DNA of 35,698 nt from an uncultured SAR86 cluster bacterium (GCA_902517425.1 CABYCI010000008.1:1-35698), one strand, 5' to 3'. Positions 1-9,820 are shown, numbered from the stretch's first letter. Notes: generated from the letters alone by a model not told the origin. Numbers and translations are program-made.

Positions 1-543
1 TTAAGGTTTTGCATTTTGAATCGCCGCAGCTTTTTGTGTAAGTGTTGGAGGTTGTTGTAAATTTTGTAATTGATTTTCTCTAAACATTCTTACATCCCCT
101 GGTTCACTAGAAAATCTATCTTTTTTAAAATCTTCTCTTATAAAAAAATCATCATATTCTAATTCAATATAATCATATAACGAAAATTTATACTCATAAG
201 TTTTATTAGTTAACTCGCATGAATTACCTTTAGAATCAATTGGCGGATTAAATCTAATAAATTTAGCTGCATTAACGGCACTTGATTTAAAAAACGGGCA
301 TCTTTTTAGAACTATATTTCCCTCTTTATCTCTTTTAATTGCACATTCAGAATTTATTGCTTTTATATTTTTTGGCTTTCCACTTGTATCAATATTAAAT
401 TTAACAACTGCAAAACCTTGATAACTAGTATCAGGATGTGCAGGTTTCATAACTTGAATCATTTGAGACGAGCAATCATTGTCCTCAGCATAAAGAGTGT
501 GGTTTAGAAGAAAGGAAACTATAAAAAGTAGTAAGTAATTCAT
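1..543 (-). CDS. Secreted/periplasmic protein with a TonB C-terminal-like domain (energy transducer TonB family)
   Basis: ORF with N-terminal signal peptide (MNYLLLFIVSFLLNHTLYA) and TonB-CTD-like pattern '...YQGFAVVKFNIDTSGKPKNIKAINSE...AVNAAKFIRFNPPID'; adjacent to a TonB-dependent receptor. Confidence 0.7.
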   Translation of the reverse strand: MNYLLLFIVSFLLNHTLYAEDNDCSSQMIQVMKPAHPDTSYQGFAVVKFNIDTSGKPKNIKAINSECAIKRDKEGNIVLKRCPFFKSSAVNAAKFIRFNPPIDSKGNSCELTNKTYEYKFSLYDYIELEYDDFFIREDFKKDRFSSEPGDVRMFRENQLQNLQQPPTLTQKAAAIQNAKP

Positions 544-570
544 AAGTTATTGTACTTAAATGAGTGGCAT

Positions 571-597
571 AAAAAAAGGCCGGATAATCCGGCCTTT
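571..597 (-). terminator. Intrinsic terminator downstream of the TonB-dependent receptor
   Basis: Perfect inverted repeat aaaggccggat-a-atccggccttt (575-597) with an A7 run at 571-577, giving a U-tract on the minus strand. Confidence 0.88.
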
Positions 598-616
598 AAT
601 ATTAATCAACGTCTAA

Positions 617-3430
617 TTAGAATGCAATATTCCATTTTAGATAGGTAATCAAGCCTTGGTTACTATAAAGACCTAGATAAGCATCTCTGTCTCCATTAGC
701 ATTTGCTAAAGGATCTTCATCCTCCATATTTAGCATACCGTAAGTAACAACACCATACTTACCAAAATCACCTTTGATTTGTAAGTCCATTGCGCTGTAC
801 TCTTCTTGTGTATCACCAGCTTTAACAATCCCACCAGTTGGGTTACCAGCAGCATCTTTTTCAGCATCAGAACTTAATCTGTAATCACCGATATTTCTTT
901 GTGTTAAAGCAACGCTATATTTATCCCATGAATAAGAAAGACTGATGTTGTTTCTTGTTCCAGGAACAGCTTCAAAACCAACATTGTTAGTTTTTTTCGA
1001 GCTACCTGTGAAAGCATCAGTGTTGTATTCATCCATATCTGTATAATCTACAGAAACATTCATCACACCAGGACCAACGTCTCTTGTGTAATTAACGAAT
1101 ACATCATAACCAACAACTTCGATTTCACCCACGTTAGTAAATCCTGCACCAACATAGTCAACACGACCATTAGCACATGATCTAATTACATAGATTGAAT
1201 CATCGTTGCCTTCTCTTCTTACATAAGTTGCGCCAGCAGGACATGCATCACCAACTACACCTGTACCTACAGGTGCACCAGCAGCTGTTCCGTCACCAGC
1301 AATACCATCAGCGTTAAAGAATGTTACATTGTTTGAAAGTGCAGTTCCGCCTACAAAGTCATTCCACATCACGTCTTGTGTTGAAATACTTGCAATAGCG
1401 TCTTTAACTGTAATTTCATAGTAATCAAATCTTACGTTTAAGCCTTCTAAAGCATCAACTAACACACCCATATCTTGCTCTAAGCTCATAGTGAATCCTT
1501 CTGAAGACTCAGCACCAAGATTTGGATTAGCTTTAATTAATGTTGATACTTGCTTTGTAGGACAATCTGCAGGAGATGTTCCAGCGGCAGCACAAGCTTT
1601 GTAGTCATATACAGTATTAGCACTAAATGTAGTAGCACCATATAAGTTATCCATTGTTGGAGCTCTGAAACCCTCACCAGTGTTTAACTTAACAATAGTA
1701 CCTGGCATTGGATTCCATAATGCACCTAACTTAAATGAATCACTTTCACCAACATCTGAATAATCATCAGATCTAAATGAAGCTGTTACTTCTAAGTTAT
1801 CCATTACTGGGAATAAAACTTCACCAAATACTGAATCAACTTCTCTGATACCTGCGCCTGAGTTACCAGCAGAACCACCAACTAGACCATTTTCAGAATG
1901 CTTATCATATTCAGCTGAGTATCTGTTTTCAAAATTTTCAATACCGAATAAGGCTTGAACTGAACCACCAGGAAGATCCATGATGTTATCAATTTGAACA
2001 ACTACATCATTCTTTTCATAATGGTTAGTGTACTCAACTAAAGTTGTAGCACTCATAGCAGCTGAACCTGCAGCAGAACCAAAAGGCTCATCGTTTAGAA
2101 CATTTGAATCTAAACCTGCATAACTTAAGTAATATCTACCAATATCAACACCGTAGAATTTATTAATTTGTGTACCGTACACAACTTCTACGTCATCAGT
2201 AATTTGATATGTTACTTCAAATACAGCATCGTGACCTGTATCAACTTGGTGCATTCCACGATTACCAATTTCAGTCCATCTCCAATAACCAGTTACAGGA
2301 ACGTCATAGGAGTTAGCTGGATCACCAACTGCGATACTTGGGTATCTAGCAGCAGGAGGAGCATATCTACCTGTTGATTCGTTTCTTAAGTAATTGATTC
2401 TTGAATATAAGCTGATTTGATCATTAACTTCGTATTCAATATTTGTTGTAATGCTGTCTCTAAATGTAGCAGCATCTTGTACCATGATGTCAGCCCAAGC
2501 AAATCCACAGATTCCTCTAGGAGCTCCACCATTTGAAGGTGTTGAAGTTGCTCCCTGACCGAAAGCAGCACCACCAAAGTTAGGTCCCCACCATCCATCA
2601 GTTGGATTATCTTGTGAACCAGGACATGTTGGTGTAGACATGATGTCACCAGTAACTGGATCGGCTATGTTTCTTGAATACCAACTTAAGCCATAAGTTT
2701 CACTATATAGATCAACCACTCCGTCACCATTATCATCATTGATTTGAGCTTTCGTATACCATCTATCTTTTAGATAAATTTCATCTCTTTCATCATGCTC
2801 AACCATAACAGTTACATAACCCTTATCGTTAGTAGCACCATATATGAAAGATACTGAATTCTCTTCACCATCATCACGATCTCTGTCACCACGTCTGAAA
2901 TTAAATTCCATTCCGTCGAAACCTTTTTTTGTTATAACGTTAACAACACCAGCTATAGCATCAGACCCATACACAGATGAAGCACCATCAGCTAGAATCT
3001 CAATCCGATCAACTGCAATAGTTGGTATCATATTGATATTAACAGCTCCAGATCCACCAAGATGAGGTGAACCAGGCATTCTTCTTCCGTCCATGAGTAT
3101 TAATGTTCTACTAGATCCTAAACCTCTAACACTGATTGTTGCGTTACTCATAGCGCTACTACCAGCAGTTGGTCCAGTTGATCCAAAAGAGTTATAAATT
3201 GAGTTTCTCAATACATCAGCAGTCATAAGACCAGAAGACGCTTCGATATCCTCACTGGTGATTGTTGTAACTTGTGCGGCACTATTTAGTGAATCTCTTT
3301 TGATTCTAGAACCGGTTATAACAACCTCTTCTACATTATCCGCAGCTTCATCTTGAGCAACTAGATCAGCATTAAAAATACCGAAAGTTAGCGCAAGAAC
3401 TGCAAATAAATAATTCTCTTTATTAAACAT
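617..3430 (-). CDS. TonB-dependent outer membrane receptor
   Basis: Signal peptide; TonB-box/plug motifs 'EEVVITGSRIKRD', 'SVRGLGSSRTLILMDGRRMPG', 'VDRIEILADGASSVYGSDAIAGVVNVITKK'; C-terminal Phe. Start set at 3430 (MFNKENY..., SD AGGGG upstream) rather than the track start 3556. Confidence 0.95.
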   Translation of the reverse strand: MFNKENYLFAVLALTFGIFNADLVAQDEAADNVEEVVITGSRIKRDSLNSAAQVTTITSEDIEASSGLMTADVLRNSIYNSFGSTGPTAGSSAMSNATISVRGLGSSRTLILMDGRRMPGSPHLGGSGAVNINMIPTIAVDRIEILADGASSVYGSDAIAGVVNVITKKGFDGMEFNFRRGDRDRDDGEENSVSFIYGATNDKGYVTVMVEHDERDEIYLKDRWYTKAQINDDNGDGVVDLYSETYGLSWYSRNIADPVTGDIMSTPTCPGSQDNPTDGWWGPNFGGAAFGQGATSTPSNGGAPRGICGFAWADIMVQDAATFRDSITTNIEYEVNDQISLYSRINYLRNESTGRYAPPAARYPSIAVGDPANSYDVPVTGYWRWTEIGNRGMHQVDTGHDAVFEVTYQITDDVEVVYGTQINKFYGVDIGRYYLSYAGLDSNVLNDEPFGSAAGSAAMSATTLVEYTNHYEKNDVVVQIDNIMDLPGGSVQALFGIENFENRYSAEYDKHSENGLVGGSAGNSGAGIREVDSVFGEVLFPVMDNLEVTASFRSDDYSDVGESDSFKLGALWNPMPGTIVKLNTGEGFRAPTMDNLYGATTFSANTVYDYKACAAAGTSPADCPTKQVSTLIKANPNLGAESSEGFTMSLEQDMGVLVDALEGLNVRFDYYEITVKDAIASISTQDVMWNDFVGGTALSNNVTFFNADGIAGDGTAAGAPVGTGVVGDACPAGATYVRREGNDDSIYVIRSCANGRVDYVGAGFTNVGEIEVVGYDVFVNYTRDVGPGVMNVSVDYTDMDEYNTDAFTGSSKKTNNVGFEAVPGTRNNISLSYSWDKYSVALTQRNIGDYRLSSDAEKDAAGNPTGGIVKAGDTQEEYSAMDLQIKGDFGKYGVVTYGMLNMEDEDPLANANGDRDAYLGLYSNQGLITYLKWNIAF

Positions 3431-3664
3431 ACAATTCCCCTGTAGTTCGATTAATATATATGACAGCACGAAATAAACCGTGCTATACACGTAATGTGAC
3501 CATTGTTTCAGAGTTTTTCTAAGAAATCTACATTTTTTTGCAATATTTATAATCATTTATAATTAATATTTATATCTTGTATTTATCTTTAATAATTATT
3601 AATTATTTTAGTGATTTTTTTTATTTTCTCTTACAATGGTTGAAGGTTCATAAAATTATTAAAA

Positions 3665-4453
3665 ATGTTACTTAAAAATAAGAAAATTCTGATATCTGGC
3701 CTTGCCAATAAGTATTCAATTGCAGCAGGTATTGCTGCAGCTATGCATCGAGAAGGTGCAGAACTAGCATTTACATACCAAAATGAGCGACTTTTAAAGA
3801 ATTTAATACCTATTGCAGAAGAATTAGGGTCAAAAATTCTTATTGAGTGCGATGTTTCAAGTGATGATTCTATTAAAGCCTCTTTTAAGGACTTAAATAA
3901 GAGTTGGGATAAATTCGATGGTTTTGTACATTCGATAGGTTTTGCACCTGCAGATCAGCTTGAAGGTAATTTTGTTGATGTCACTACCAGGGAAGGGTTT
4001 AAAATAGCTCATGATATAAGTTCTTATAGCTTTACTGCAATGGCAAAAGAAGCAAAACCAATGTTGAATGAAAGTTCAGCTCTTTTAACATTAACTTATT
4101 TAGGCTCTGTTCAAACTGTTCCAAATTACAATGTTATGGGTCTTGCAAAGGCAAGCTTAGAGGCAAATACTAGATTTCTTGCAGCATCATTGGGTAAAGA
4201 TAATATTAGAGTAAATGCAATATCCGCAGGTCCTATTAAAACATTAGCTGCGTCTGGTGTTAAAAATTTTAGAAAAATGTTATCTGAACATTCAAAAGTA
4301 GCACCATTAGGGAGAACCGTAACAACTGAGGAAGTTGGAAATGTTGCATCATTTTTATGCTCTGATTATGCAAGTGGTATAACTGGGGAAATAACATATG
4401 TTGATGCAGGCTTTAACATAGCAGCAATGCCATTAATAGGATATGAGGAATGA
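3665..4453 (+). CDS. fabI: Enoyl-[acyl-carrier-protein] reductase (NADH), FabI-type SDR
   Basis: '[15 protein letters not shown]', '[12 protein letters not shown]', '[23 protein letters not shown]' (Y-x6-K active-site signature), '[15 protein letters not shown]'. Confidence 0.95.
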   Translation: MLLKNKKILISGLANKYSIAAGIAAAMHREGAELAFTYQNERLLKNLIPIAEELGSKILIECDVSSDDSIKASFKDLNKSWDKFDGFVHSIGFAPADQLEGNFVDVTTREGFKIAHDISSYSFTAMAKEAKPMLNESSALLTLTYLGSVQTVPNYNVMGLAKASLEANTRFLAASLGKDNIRVNAISAGPIKTLAASGVKNFRKMLSEHSKVAPLGRTVTTEEVGNVASFLCSDYASGITGEITYVDAGFNIAAMPLIGYEE

Positions 4454-5073
4454 TTAAAGAAACATATGAAAAATATGTTTTGCCAAATATATTAAACACT
4501 TGTTGTGCAACAAAACCAATTGACTATCAAAGAAAAAAAATTGTGCCCAATGCAAAAGGAACTGTATTAGAAATTGGAATTGGCTCTGGGTTAAACATTC
4601 CTTTTTATGAAGGTTCACAAATAGACAAAATATATGGCCTAGATCCCTCCCCTGAACTATGTGAGAAAGCAATAAGTAAAGCTAAAGAATGTGATATGGA
4701 TATTGATTTTTTAATAAATGGAGCTGAAGAAATAAAATTAAAATCAGAATCTATTGATACTGTGCTCATCACATATACATTATGCTCTATTCCAAATCCT
4801 GCTGATGCTTTGAAAGAGATAAAAAGAGTAATGAAATCTGATGCAAAAATACTATTTTGTGAACATGGAATAGCGACAGATACTAAAGTTGCAAAATGGC
4901 AAAATAGAATAAACCCTCTTTGGAGCAAGTTATTTGGTGGATGTAATATTAATAGAGATATACCTGAAATATTATTAGATTCAGGATTTAAGATTCAAAA
5001 TCTTGAACAGATGTACCTTCCTAGTACTCCAAAAATTGTTGGGTACAACTATTGGGGTAATGCTTCTATTTAA
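4450..5073 (+). CDS. Class I SAM-dependent methyltransferase, METTL7/TMT1-like
   Basis: SAM motif '[15 protein letters not shown]'; C-terminal 'FCEHGIA...[23 protein letters not shown]...[18 protein letters not shown]' resembles the METTL7 pattern. ATGA overlap with fabI. Confidence 0.8.
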   Translation: MIKETYEKYVLPNILNTCCATKPIDYQRKKIVPNAKGTVLEIGIGSGLNIPFYEGSQIDKIYGLDPSPELCEKAISKAKECDMDIDFLINGAEEIKLKSESIDTVLITYTLCSIPNPADALKEIKRVMKSDAKILFCEHGIATDTKVAKWQNRINPLWSKLFGGCNINRDIPEILLDSGFKIQNLEQMYLPSTPKIVGYNYWGNASI

Positions 5074-5091
5074 ATTAATGGAGAAAAGATA

Positions 5092-6537
5092 ATGAACAAA
5101 ATCAAGAATTTATTGCAAAAAAAATCAATTATATATCTAACAATATTTATATTATCGAATAATATTTTGAGTGACGTTCTTTTAGAAAGCATTAATACTC
5201 ATAAAACAAAATTTGAGAATGTTGCTTTAGAAATATGGAACTTTGCTGAATTGGGCTATCAAGAAGAAAAGAGCTCTAGTCTTTTAGCGCAATCCCTCGA
5301 AGACGAAGGTTTTATTGTTAAAAAGGGGTTAGCTGGAATACCGTCGGCATTTACTGCCGAATATAATAACGGTGGTCCAATTATAGGGATACTTGGAGAG
5401 TTTGACGCACTTCCTGGATTAGCTCAAACCGCATCACCTTTTAAAGAAGTTGTTAATAACGAAACTGGTGCTGGGCACGCCTGTGGTCATCATCTATTTG
5501 GTGCAGCATCTGCATGGGCTGCAGTTGCTATAAAGGAATGGCTTGTAAATAATAATGTTAAAGGAACTATAAGATTTTATGGAACTCCAGCTGAAGAAGG
5601 AGGTTCTGGCAAAGTTTATATGGTTCGAGAAGGTCTTTTTAATGATGTTGACGTAGTCTTGCACTGGCACCCAGATGATACTAATAGCGCAAACTCAAGA
5701 ACATCTAATTCTAATAAATCTGCTAAATTTACATTTAAAGGTATATCTGCTCATGCTGCAGGTTCACCGGAACAGGGAAGGTCTGCTTTAGATGGTGTTG
5801 AAGCAATGAATCATATGGTAAATATGATGAGAGAGCATATTCCTCAGGAATCTAGAATTCATTATGTAATAACTAAGGGTGGCTTGGCACCAAATGTTGT
5901 TCCTGATCTAGCTGAAGTTTACTATTACGTAAGACATCCAAAAATGTCTGTGGTTGAAGATTTATTTGCTAGAGTTGTTAATACTGCTTCAGGGGCAGCA
6001 TTGGGAACAGATACAAAAATGAGTTATGAAGTTATGCATGGGAATTTTTCTTTGCTACCAAATGATACATTGCAAAAAATAGTTCATAAAAATTTAGAGG
6101 AGCTTGGTGGTATAGCCTATGATGAAATTGAAAATGAGTATGCATCTGAAATCTACACAACTTTTTTTGAACCAGATAATGAGATAGGTTCCCAAGAATT
6201 AGTTAGGCCATTTAAAACATCACATGGCTATGGATCAACTGATGTCGGTGACGTAAGTTGGAATGTTCCAACTGCCGGCTTGAGAACTGCTACTTGGGTT
6301 CCTGGAACTGCATCACACTCTTGGCAAGCAGTTGCCTCAGGTGGGACATCTATCGGTTTAAAAGGTGCAGAACTTGCTGCTAAAACTTTAGCAAAAAGTG
6401 CAATAGAAATTTTCTCTGATGTATCAATTATTGAGGATTCAAAAAATGAGCTCTTATCACGCGTTGGTGATGATTTTGAATATAAGCCTTTGTTGGGAGA
6501 TAGAAAACCTCCTCTTAATTATAGAAAGGTTAATTAG
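5092..6537 (+). CDS. Secreted M20-family amidohydrolase, AbgB (p-aminobenzoyl-glutamate hydrolase subunit B)-like
   Basis: 'LGEFDALPGLAQ', 'GHACGHHLFGAAS', 'GTPAEEGGSGKVYMVREGLFNDVDVVLHWHPDD', 'GISAHAAGSPEQGRSALDGVE', 'STDVGDVSWNVP' match M20/AbgB; N-terminal hydrophobic signal segment; SD GGAG. Confidence 0.88.
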   Translation: MNKIKNLLQKKSIIYLTIFILSNNILSDVLLESINTHKTKFENVALEIWNFAELGYQEEKSSSLLAQSLEDEGFIVKKGLAGIPSAFTAEYNNGGPIIGILGEFDALPGLAQTASPFKEVVNNETGAGHACGHHLFGAASAWAAVAIKEWLVNNNVKGTIRFYGTPAEEGGSGKVYMVREGLFNDVDVVLHWHPDDTNSANSRTSNSNKSAKFTFKGISAHAAGSPEQGRSALDGVEAMNHMVNMMREHIPQESRIHYVITKGGLAPNVVPDLAEVYYYVRHPKMSVVEDLFARVVNTASGAALGTDTKMSYEVMHGNFSLLPNDTLQKIVHKNLEELGGIAYDEIENEYASEIYTTFFEPDNEIGSQELVRPFKTSHGYGSTDVGDVSWNVPTAGLRTATWVPGTASHSWQAVASGGTSIGLKGAELAAKTLAKSAIEIFSDVSIIEDSKNELLSRVGDDFEYKPLLGDRKPPLNYRKVN

Positions 6538-8257
6538 TCTGAACAGAAACTGATGCGTTAGGTCTTCTAAGGTCAGCAAAACCATAATTAGTCTGGTTAT
6601 TGATATGAATACTTTGGGTGCTTCCCATGGTGTGCTCAGATGTCATCTTATGTCCAATTCTTTTATTAATGATCCTTACAACATCAGAATTTAATGTTCT
6701 CTCGTACAAGATACCTGTGGTGGGCCAATCCTTATGAACCCTGGGAAGCATTGTTGCTTGTCCAATATCTAAGTCAAAATCGATTACACCTGTAATAACT
6801 CTTAATATTGCTGCGGGAATTAAAGAGCCTCCTGGAGAACCTGTTATCAGGATAAGTTCACCCTTCTCATTAAAAACCATAGTTGGTGCCATGGTGCTCA
6901 TTGGACTTTTTCCAGCTTCAAATCTATTTCCAGTACTAGCACCTCGACCTCTTTCTTTTTTATCTCCATACCTATAAGCAAAATTATTCATCTGATTGTT
7001 CATCAAGATACCTGTATCAGGGATTGTTACCCCAGAACCAAATGAATAACCTAGAGTATAGGTGTTAGAAACTGCATTACCCATCTTGTCTATAATTGAA
7101 TAATGGGTAGTATCTCTGCTTTCTTTAATCAACTCTAAAGGTTTGACCACAGTAGATTTGCTAGCCTTTTTTATGTCTATTGTTTTTGCAAGTTCAATAG
7201 TTCTTTCTTTTGATAAAAGTTGATTTACTGGTACATCAAAATAATCAGGATCGCCAACAAAATGAGATCTATTGTTATGCCCTCTTCTAAGAGCTTCAGA
7301 AATTAGATGATAGGTAACAGCTGAATCACTATTAAACTTTTTTAAATCAAAAAAACTAAGAATATTTAAAGCTGTTAGAAGTGTTATTCCTCCTCCTGAA
7401 GGAGGCCCAGCTGTGAAAACTAAATTTCCTCTATATGAGCCAACAATAGGTTCGCTAATTTCTGCACTGTAACTTTCAAAATCCTTTAATGAGAATAGAC
7501 CATTATTTAGATTCATAGCTTTTACCATAGCTTTTGCAATATCACCTTTATAAAAACCATCTTTCCCATTAGAAGCTATTAATTTAAAAGTCTTTTCTAA
7601 ATCTGGTCTTTTGAAAATACTATTCTCTTTGATAGCAGAACCATTTTTAAAATATATTCTTAAAGATTCAGGATCTTTTTTTAATTGGTGGGTGTCATCA
7701 ATTGCTTTCTCAAGATCATATGAAACTAATATACCTTCATTGGCTTGACGTATTGCCGGAGCAAGAACTTCTTCAAGCGGTAAAGAGCCAAATTTTTCGT
7801 GAGCTTCTAATAATCCAGCCACTGTTCCTGGGATTGCAGGAGCTTTATAACCATAGCGAGTTTTATCGTATATATCATCTGAAAAATCTATAGGACTTAT
7901 ATTTTTACCATTTAGATCAAAAATATTGTCAATTGAAGCATTTAAAGGGGACTTACTTCTGTAATCTATATAAAAAATTTCTTCTTTTTCTTTAAGGTAA
8001 ACTAACATAAATCCACCTCCCCCAAGATTGCCAGCTCTTGGCAAAGTCACTGCTAATGAGAAACCAACAGCTACTGCAGCATCGATAGCATTACCGCCTT
8101 TGTTTAGAATTTCTATTCCAACATCAGATGATAAATTATTTTGTGTAACAACCATGCCTTTGTTGCTTACGGTTGGATGGTATGGGGATAGGTAATCAAT
8201 ATAACTTTGTTGAGCATTTAAATTAAAAACAAAGAAAAATAAAAAAAGAAATCTCAT
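6530..8257 (-). CDS. ggt: Gamma-glutamyltransferase (gamma-glutamyltranspeptidase), secreted
   Basis: Signal peptide; 'GGNAIDAAVAVGFSLAVTLPRAGNLGGGGFM', autoprocessing nucleophile region 'DTTHYSIIDKMGNAVSNTYTLGYSFGSGV', 'NNQMNNFA', 'GSPGGSLIP'. Confidence 0.95.
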   Translation of the reverse strand: MRFLFLFFFVFNLNAQQSYIDYLSPYHPTVSNKGMVVTQNNLSSDVGIEILNKGGNAIDAAVAVGFSLAVTLPRAGNLGGGGFMLVYLKEKEEIFYIDYRSKSPLNASIDNIFDLNGKNISPIDFSDDIYDKTRYGYKAPAIPGTVAGLLEAHEKFGSLPLEEVLAPAIRQANEGILVSYDLEKAIDDTHQLKKDPESLRIYFKNGSAIKENSIFKRPDLEKTFKLIASNGKDGFYKGDIAKAMVKAMNLNNGLFSLKDFESYSAEISEPIVGSYRGNLVFTAGPPSGGGITLLTALNILSFFDLKKFNSDSAVTYHLISEALRRGHNNRSHFVGDPDYFDVPVNQLLSKERTIELAKTIDIKKASKSTVVKPLELIKESRDTTHYSIIDKMGNAVSNTYTLGYSFGSGVTIPDTGILMNNQMNNFAYRYGDKKERGRGASTGNRFEAGKSPMSTMAPTMVFNEKGELILITGSPGGSLIPAAILRVITGVIDFDLDIGQATMLPRVHKDWPTTGILYERTLNSDVVRIINKRIGHKMTSEHTMGSTQSIHINNQTNYGFADLRRPNASVSVQTN

Positions 8258-9754
8258 CTAAAAAAGTACTGGCGCTAGGTAATATGAGAACAATGTAACT
8301 ACCAATATTCCTACTAAGTTCAAAAAGAATCCTGCTTTCATCATGGTTGCAATGGTAAATTTGCCTGAGCCATAAACTATAGCATTAGGTGGTGTAGCTA
8401 CCGGAAGCATAAATGCACAACTTGCCGCTAAGCAAACAGGTATAGTTAAAGAAACTGGAACAACTCCTATGGCAATTGCTAGTGCTCCAATAACAGGAAG
8501 AAAGGTGCTAGTTGTAGCAACATTGCTAGTCATTTCAGTTAAAAAAATTATCATCGTTGCAATAGCAAAAATTAGAATTATTGGGTGAACCAATTTAAGG
8601 ACGGTAAGGCCTTGCCCAATCCATAATCCAAGACCTGAATTAGATACTTGCGCTGCTAATGATAATCCTCCTCCAAATAATATTAAAAGGCCCCATGGCA
8701 ACTTTGAAGTTTTGTCCCATTGCATTAAATCTTCTTTTTTATTGATAGATGAAGGTATAACAAATAATAGGATGGAGATAATTATTGCAACTCCAGCATC
8801 TTCTAATCCAATACCAAAATATTCTCTTATGAGTCTGCTTGTCATCCATGCAATAACAGCTAAAGAAAAAATAAATGCGATTTTAATTTCATCTTTATTC
8901 AAGGGTCCAAGATCAGTTAGCATTTCGTTAAGTTTTAACTTTGTTTCTTGAGTAGCTATAAATTTAGTTGGGAATACTAATTTTGTAAGTATTAGCCATG
9001 CTGAAATTAACATTACAATAGCAACAGGAACTCCTAATCTCATCCAACTTAAAAAATCTATTTCTATCTGATATACCTCTTCCATAAAAGTAACAAAAAC
9101 AAGATTGGGAGCTGTTCCAATTATTGTAGACATTCCGCCTATCGTGGCTGCGTAAGCAATGCCAATCATAAGAGCAGTATCAAAATATTTTTTTTGCTCA
9201 TTAGATATATTTGGTATTGTTGATGCAATTACTGTGCAGACAGCTAAACCGATTGGTAATAACATTAATGTTGTTGATGTATTCATTACAAACATACTTA
9301 TCAATGCAGCAACGAGCATAAAACCTCCAATAAGCTTAGAACCGCTAGAACCTAAAGCAATTATCATTTTTAAAGCCATTCTTTTATGCAAACCAGATCT
9401 TTCAATACCTAAAGCTAGGATAAACCCACCAAGAAATAAATAAATGTTTTTGTTAGCATAAGGATCTGCTGCTGCTTGAAAGTTACTAATATCAAGTATT
9501 GGAAACAAGGCAAGAGGTAATAATGAGGTAACTGCTACAGGAAGTGCTTCAGTTGCCCACCATATCGCCATAAGCACGAGGACTGCTAAAACAAACCATG
9601 CTGAAATGCTATCTACTGATTTAGTGCCTTCATCAAATTTCATACCATCCAGATCTGTTAGGCTTGATGGCACAAGATCAAAAATTCCACATAACGTAAT
9701 TATTAAAAAGGCAGCTATCCCTATGAAGAATCCTTTATTTTTATATGCTGGCAT
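8258..9754 (-). CDS. SLC13/DASS-family sodium:dicarboxylate (anion) symporter
   Basis: Polytopic; 'WWATEALPVAVTSLLPLALFPIL', 'GGFILALGIERSGLHKRMAL', 'MNTSTTLMLLPIGLAV', 'TEMTSNVATTSTFLPV', 'MLPVATPPNAIVYGSG'. Confidence 0.93.
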   Translation of the reverse strand: MPAYKNKGFFIGIAAFLIITLCGIFDLVPSSLTDLDGMKFDEGTKSVDSISAWFVLAVLVLMAIWWATEALPVAVTSLLPLALFPILDISNFQAAADPYANKNIYLFLGGFILALGIERSGLHKRMALKMIIALGSSGSKLIGGFMLVAALISMFVMNTSTTLMLLPIGLAVCTVIASTIPNISNEQKKYFDTALMIGIAYAATIGGMSTIIGTAPNLVFVTFMEEVYQIEIDFLSWMRLGVPVAIVMLISAWLILTKLVFPTKFIATQETKLKLNEMLTDLGPLNKDEIKIAFIFSLAVIAWMTSRLIREYFGIGLEDAGVAIIISILLFVIPSSINKKEDLMQWDKTSKLPWGLLILFGGGLSLAAQVSNSGLGLWIGQGLTVLKLVHPIILIFAIATMIIFLTEMTSNVATTSTFLPVIGALAIAIGVVPVSLTIPVCLAASCAFMLPVATPPNAIVYGSGKFTIATMMKAGFFLNLVGILVVTLFSYYLAPVLF

Positions 9755-9777
9755 ATCCTATACTAATATTTTTTCAT

Positions 9778-9804
9778 AAAAAAAGGGAGTTATTAACTCC
9801 CTTT
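9778..9804 (-). terminator. Intrinsic terminator downstream of the second TonB-dependent receptor
   Basis: Perfect inverted repeat aaagggagtta-t-taactcccttt (9782-9804) with an A7 run (9778-9784), giving a minus-strand U-tract. Confidence 0.85.
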
Positions 9805-9820
9805 AATATTTAAAGTCTAA

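Noticed and set aside
2386-2649. 87-aa same-strand alternate-frame ORF within TonB receptor 1 (also 2168-2377 and 2844-3065 on the plus strand)
   Set aside because: Overlaps confident receptor coding sequence with no independent start signals.
3431-3556. 42-aa N-terminal extension of the first TonB receptor
   Set aside because: MFNKENY start at 3430 has a strong SD and a normal signal peptide; the upstream part looks like untranslated leader.
4605-4928. 107-aa ORF antisense to the methyltransferase (and 4454-4672)
   Set aside because: Overlaps a well-supported methyltransferase; no domain evidence.
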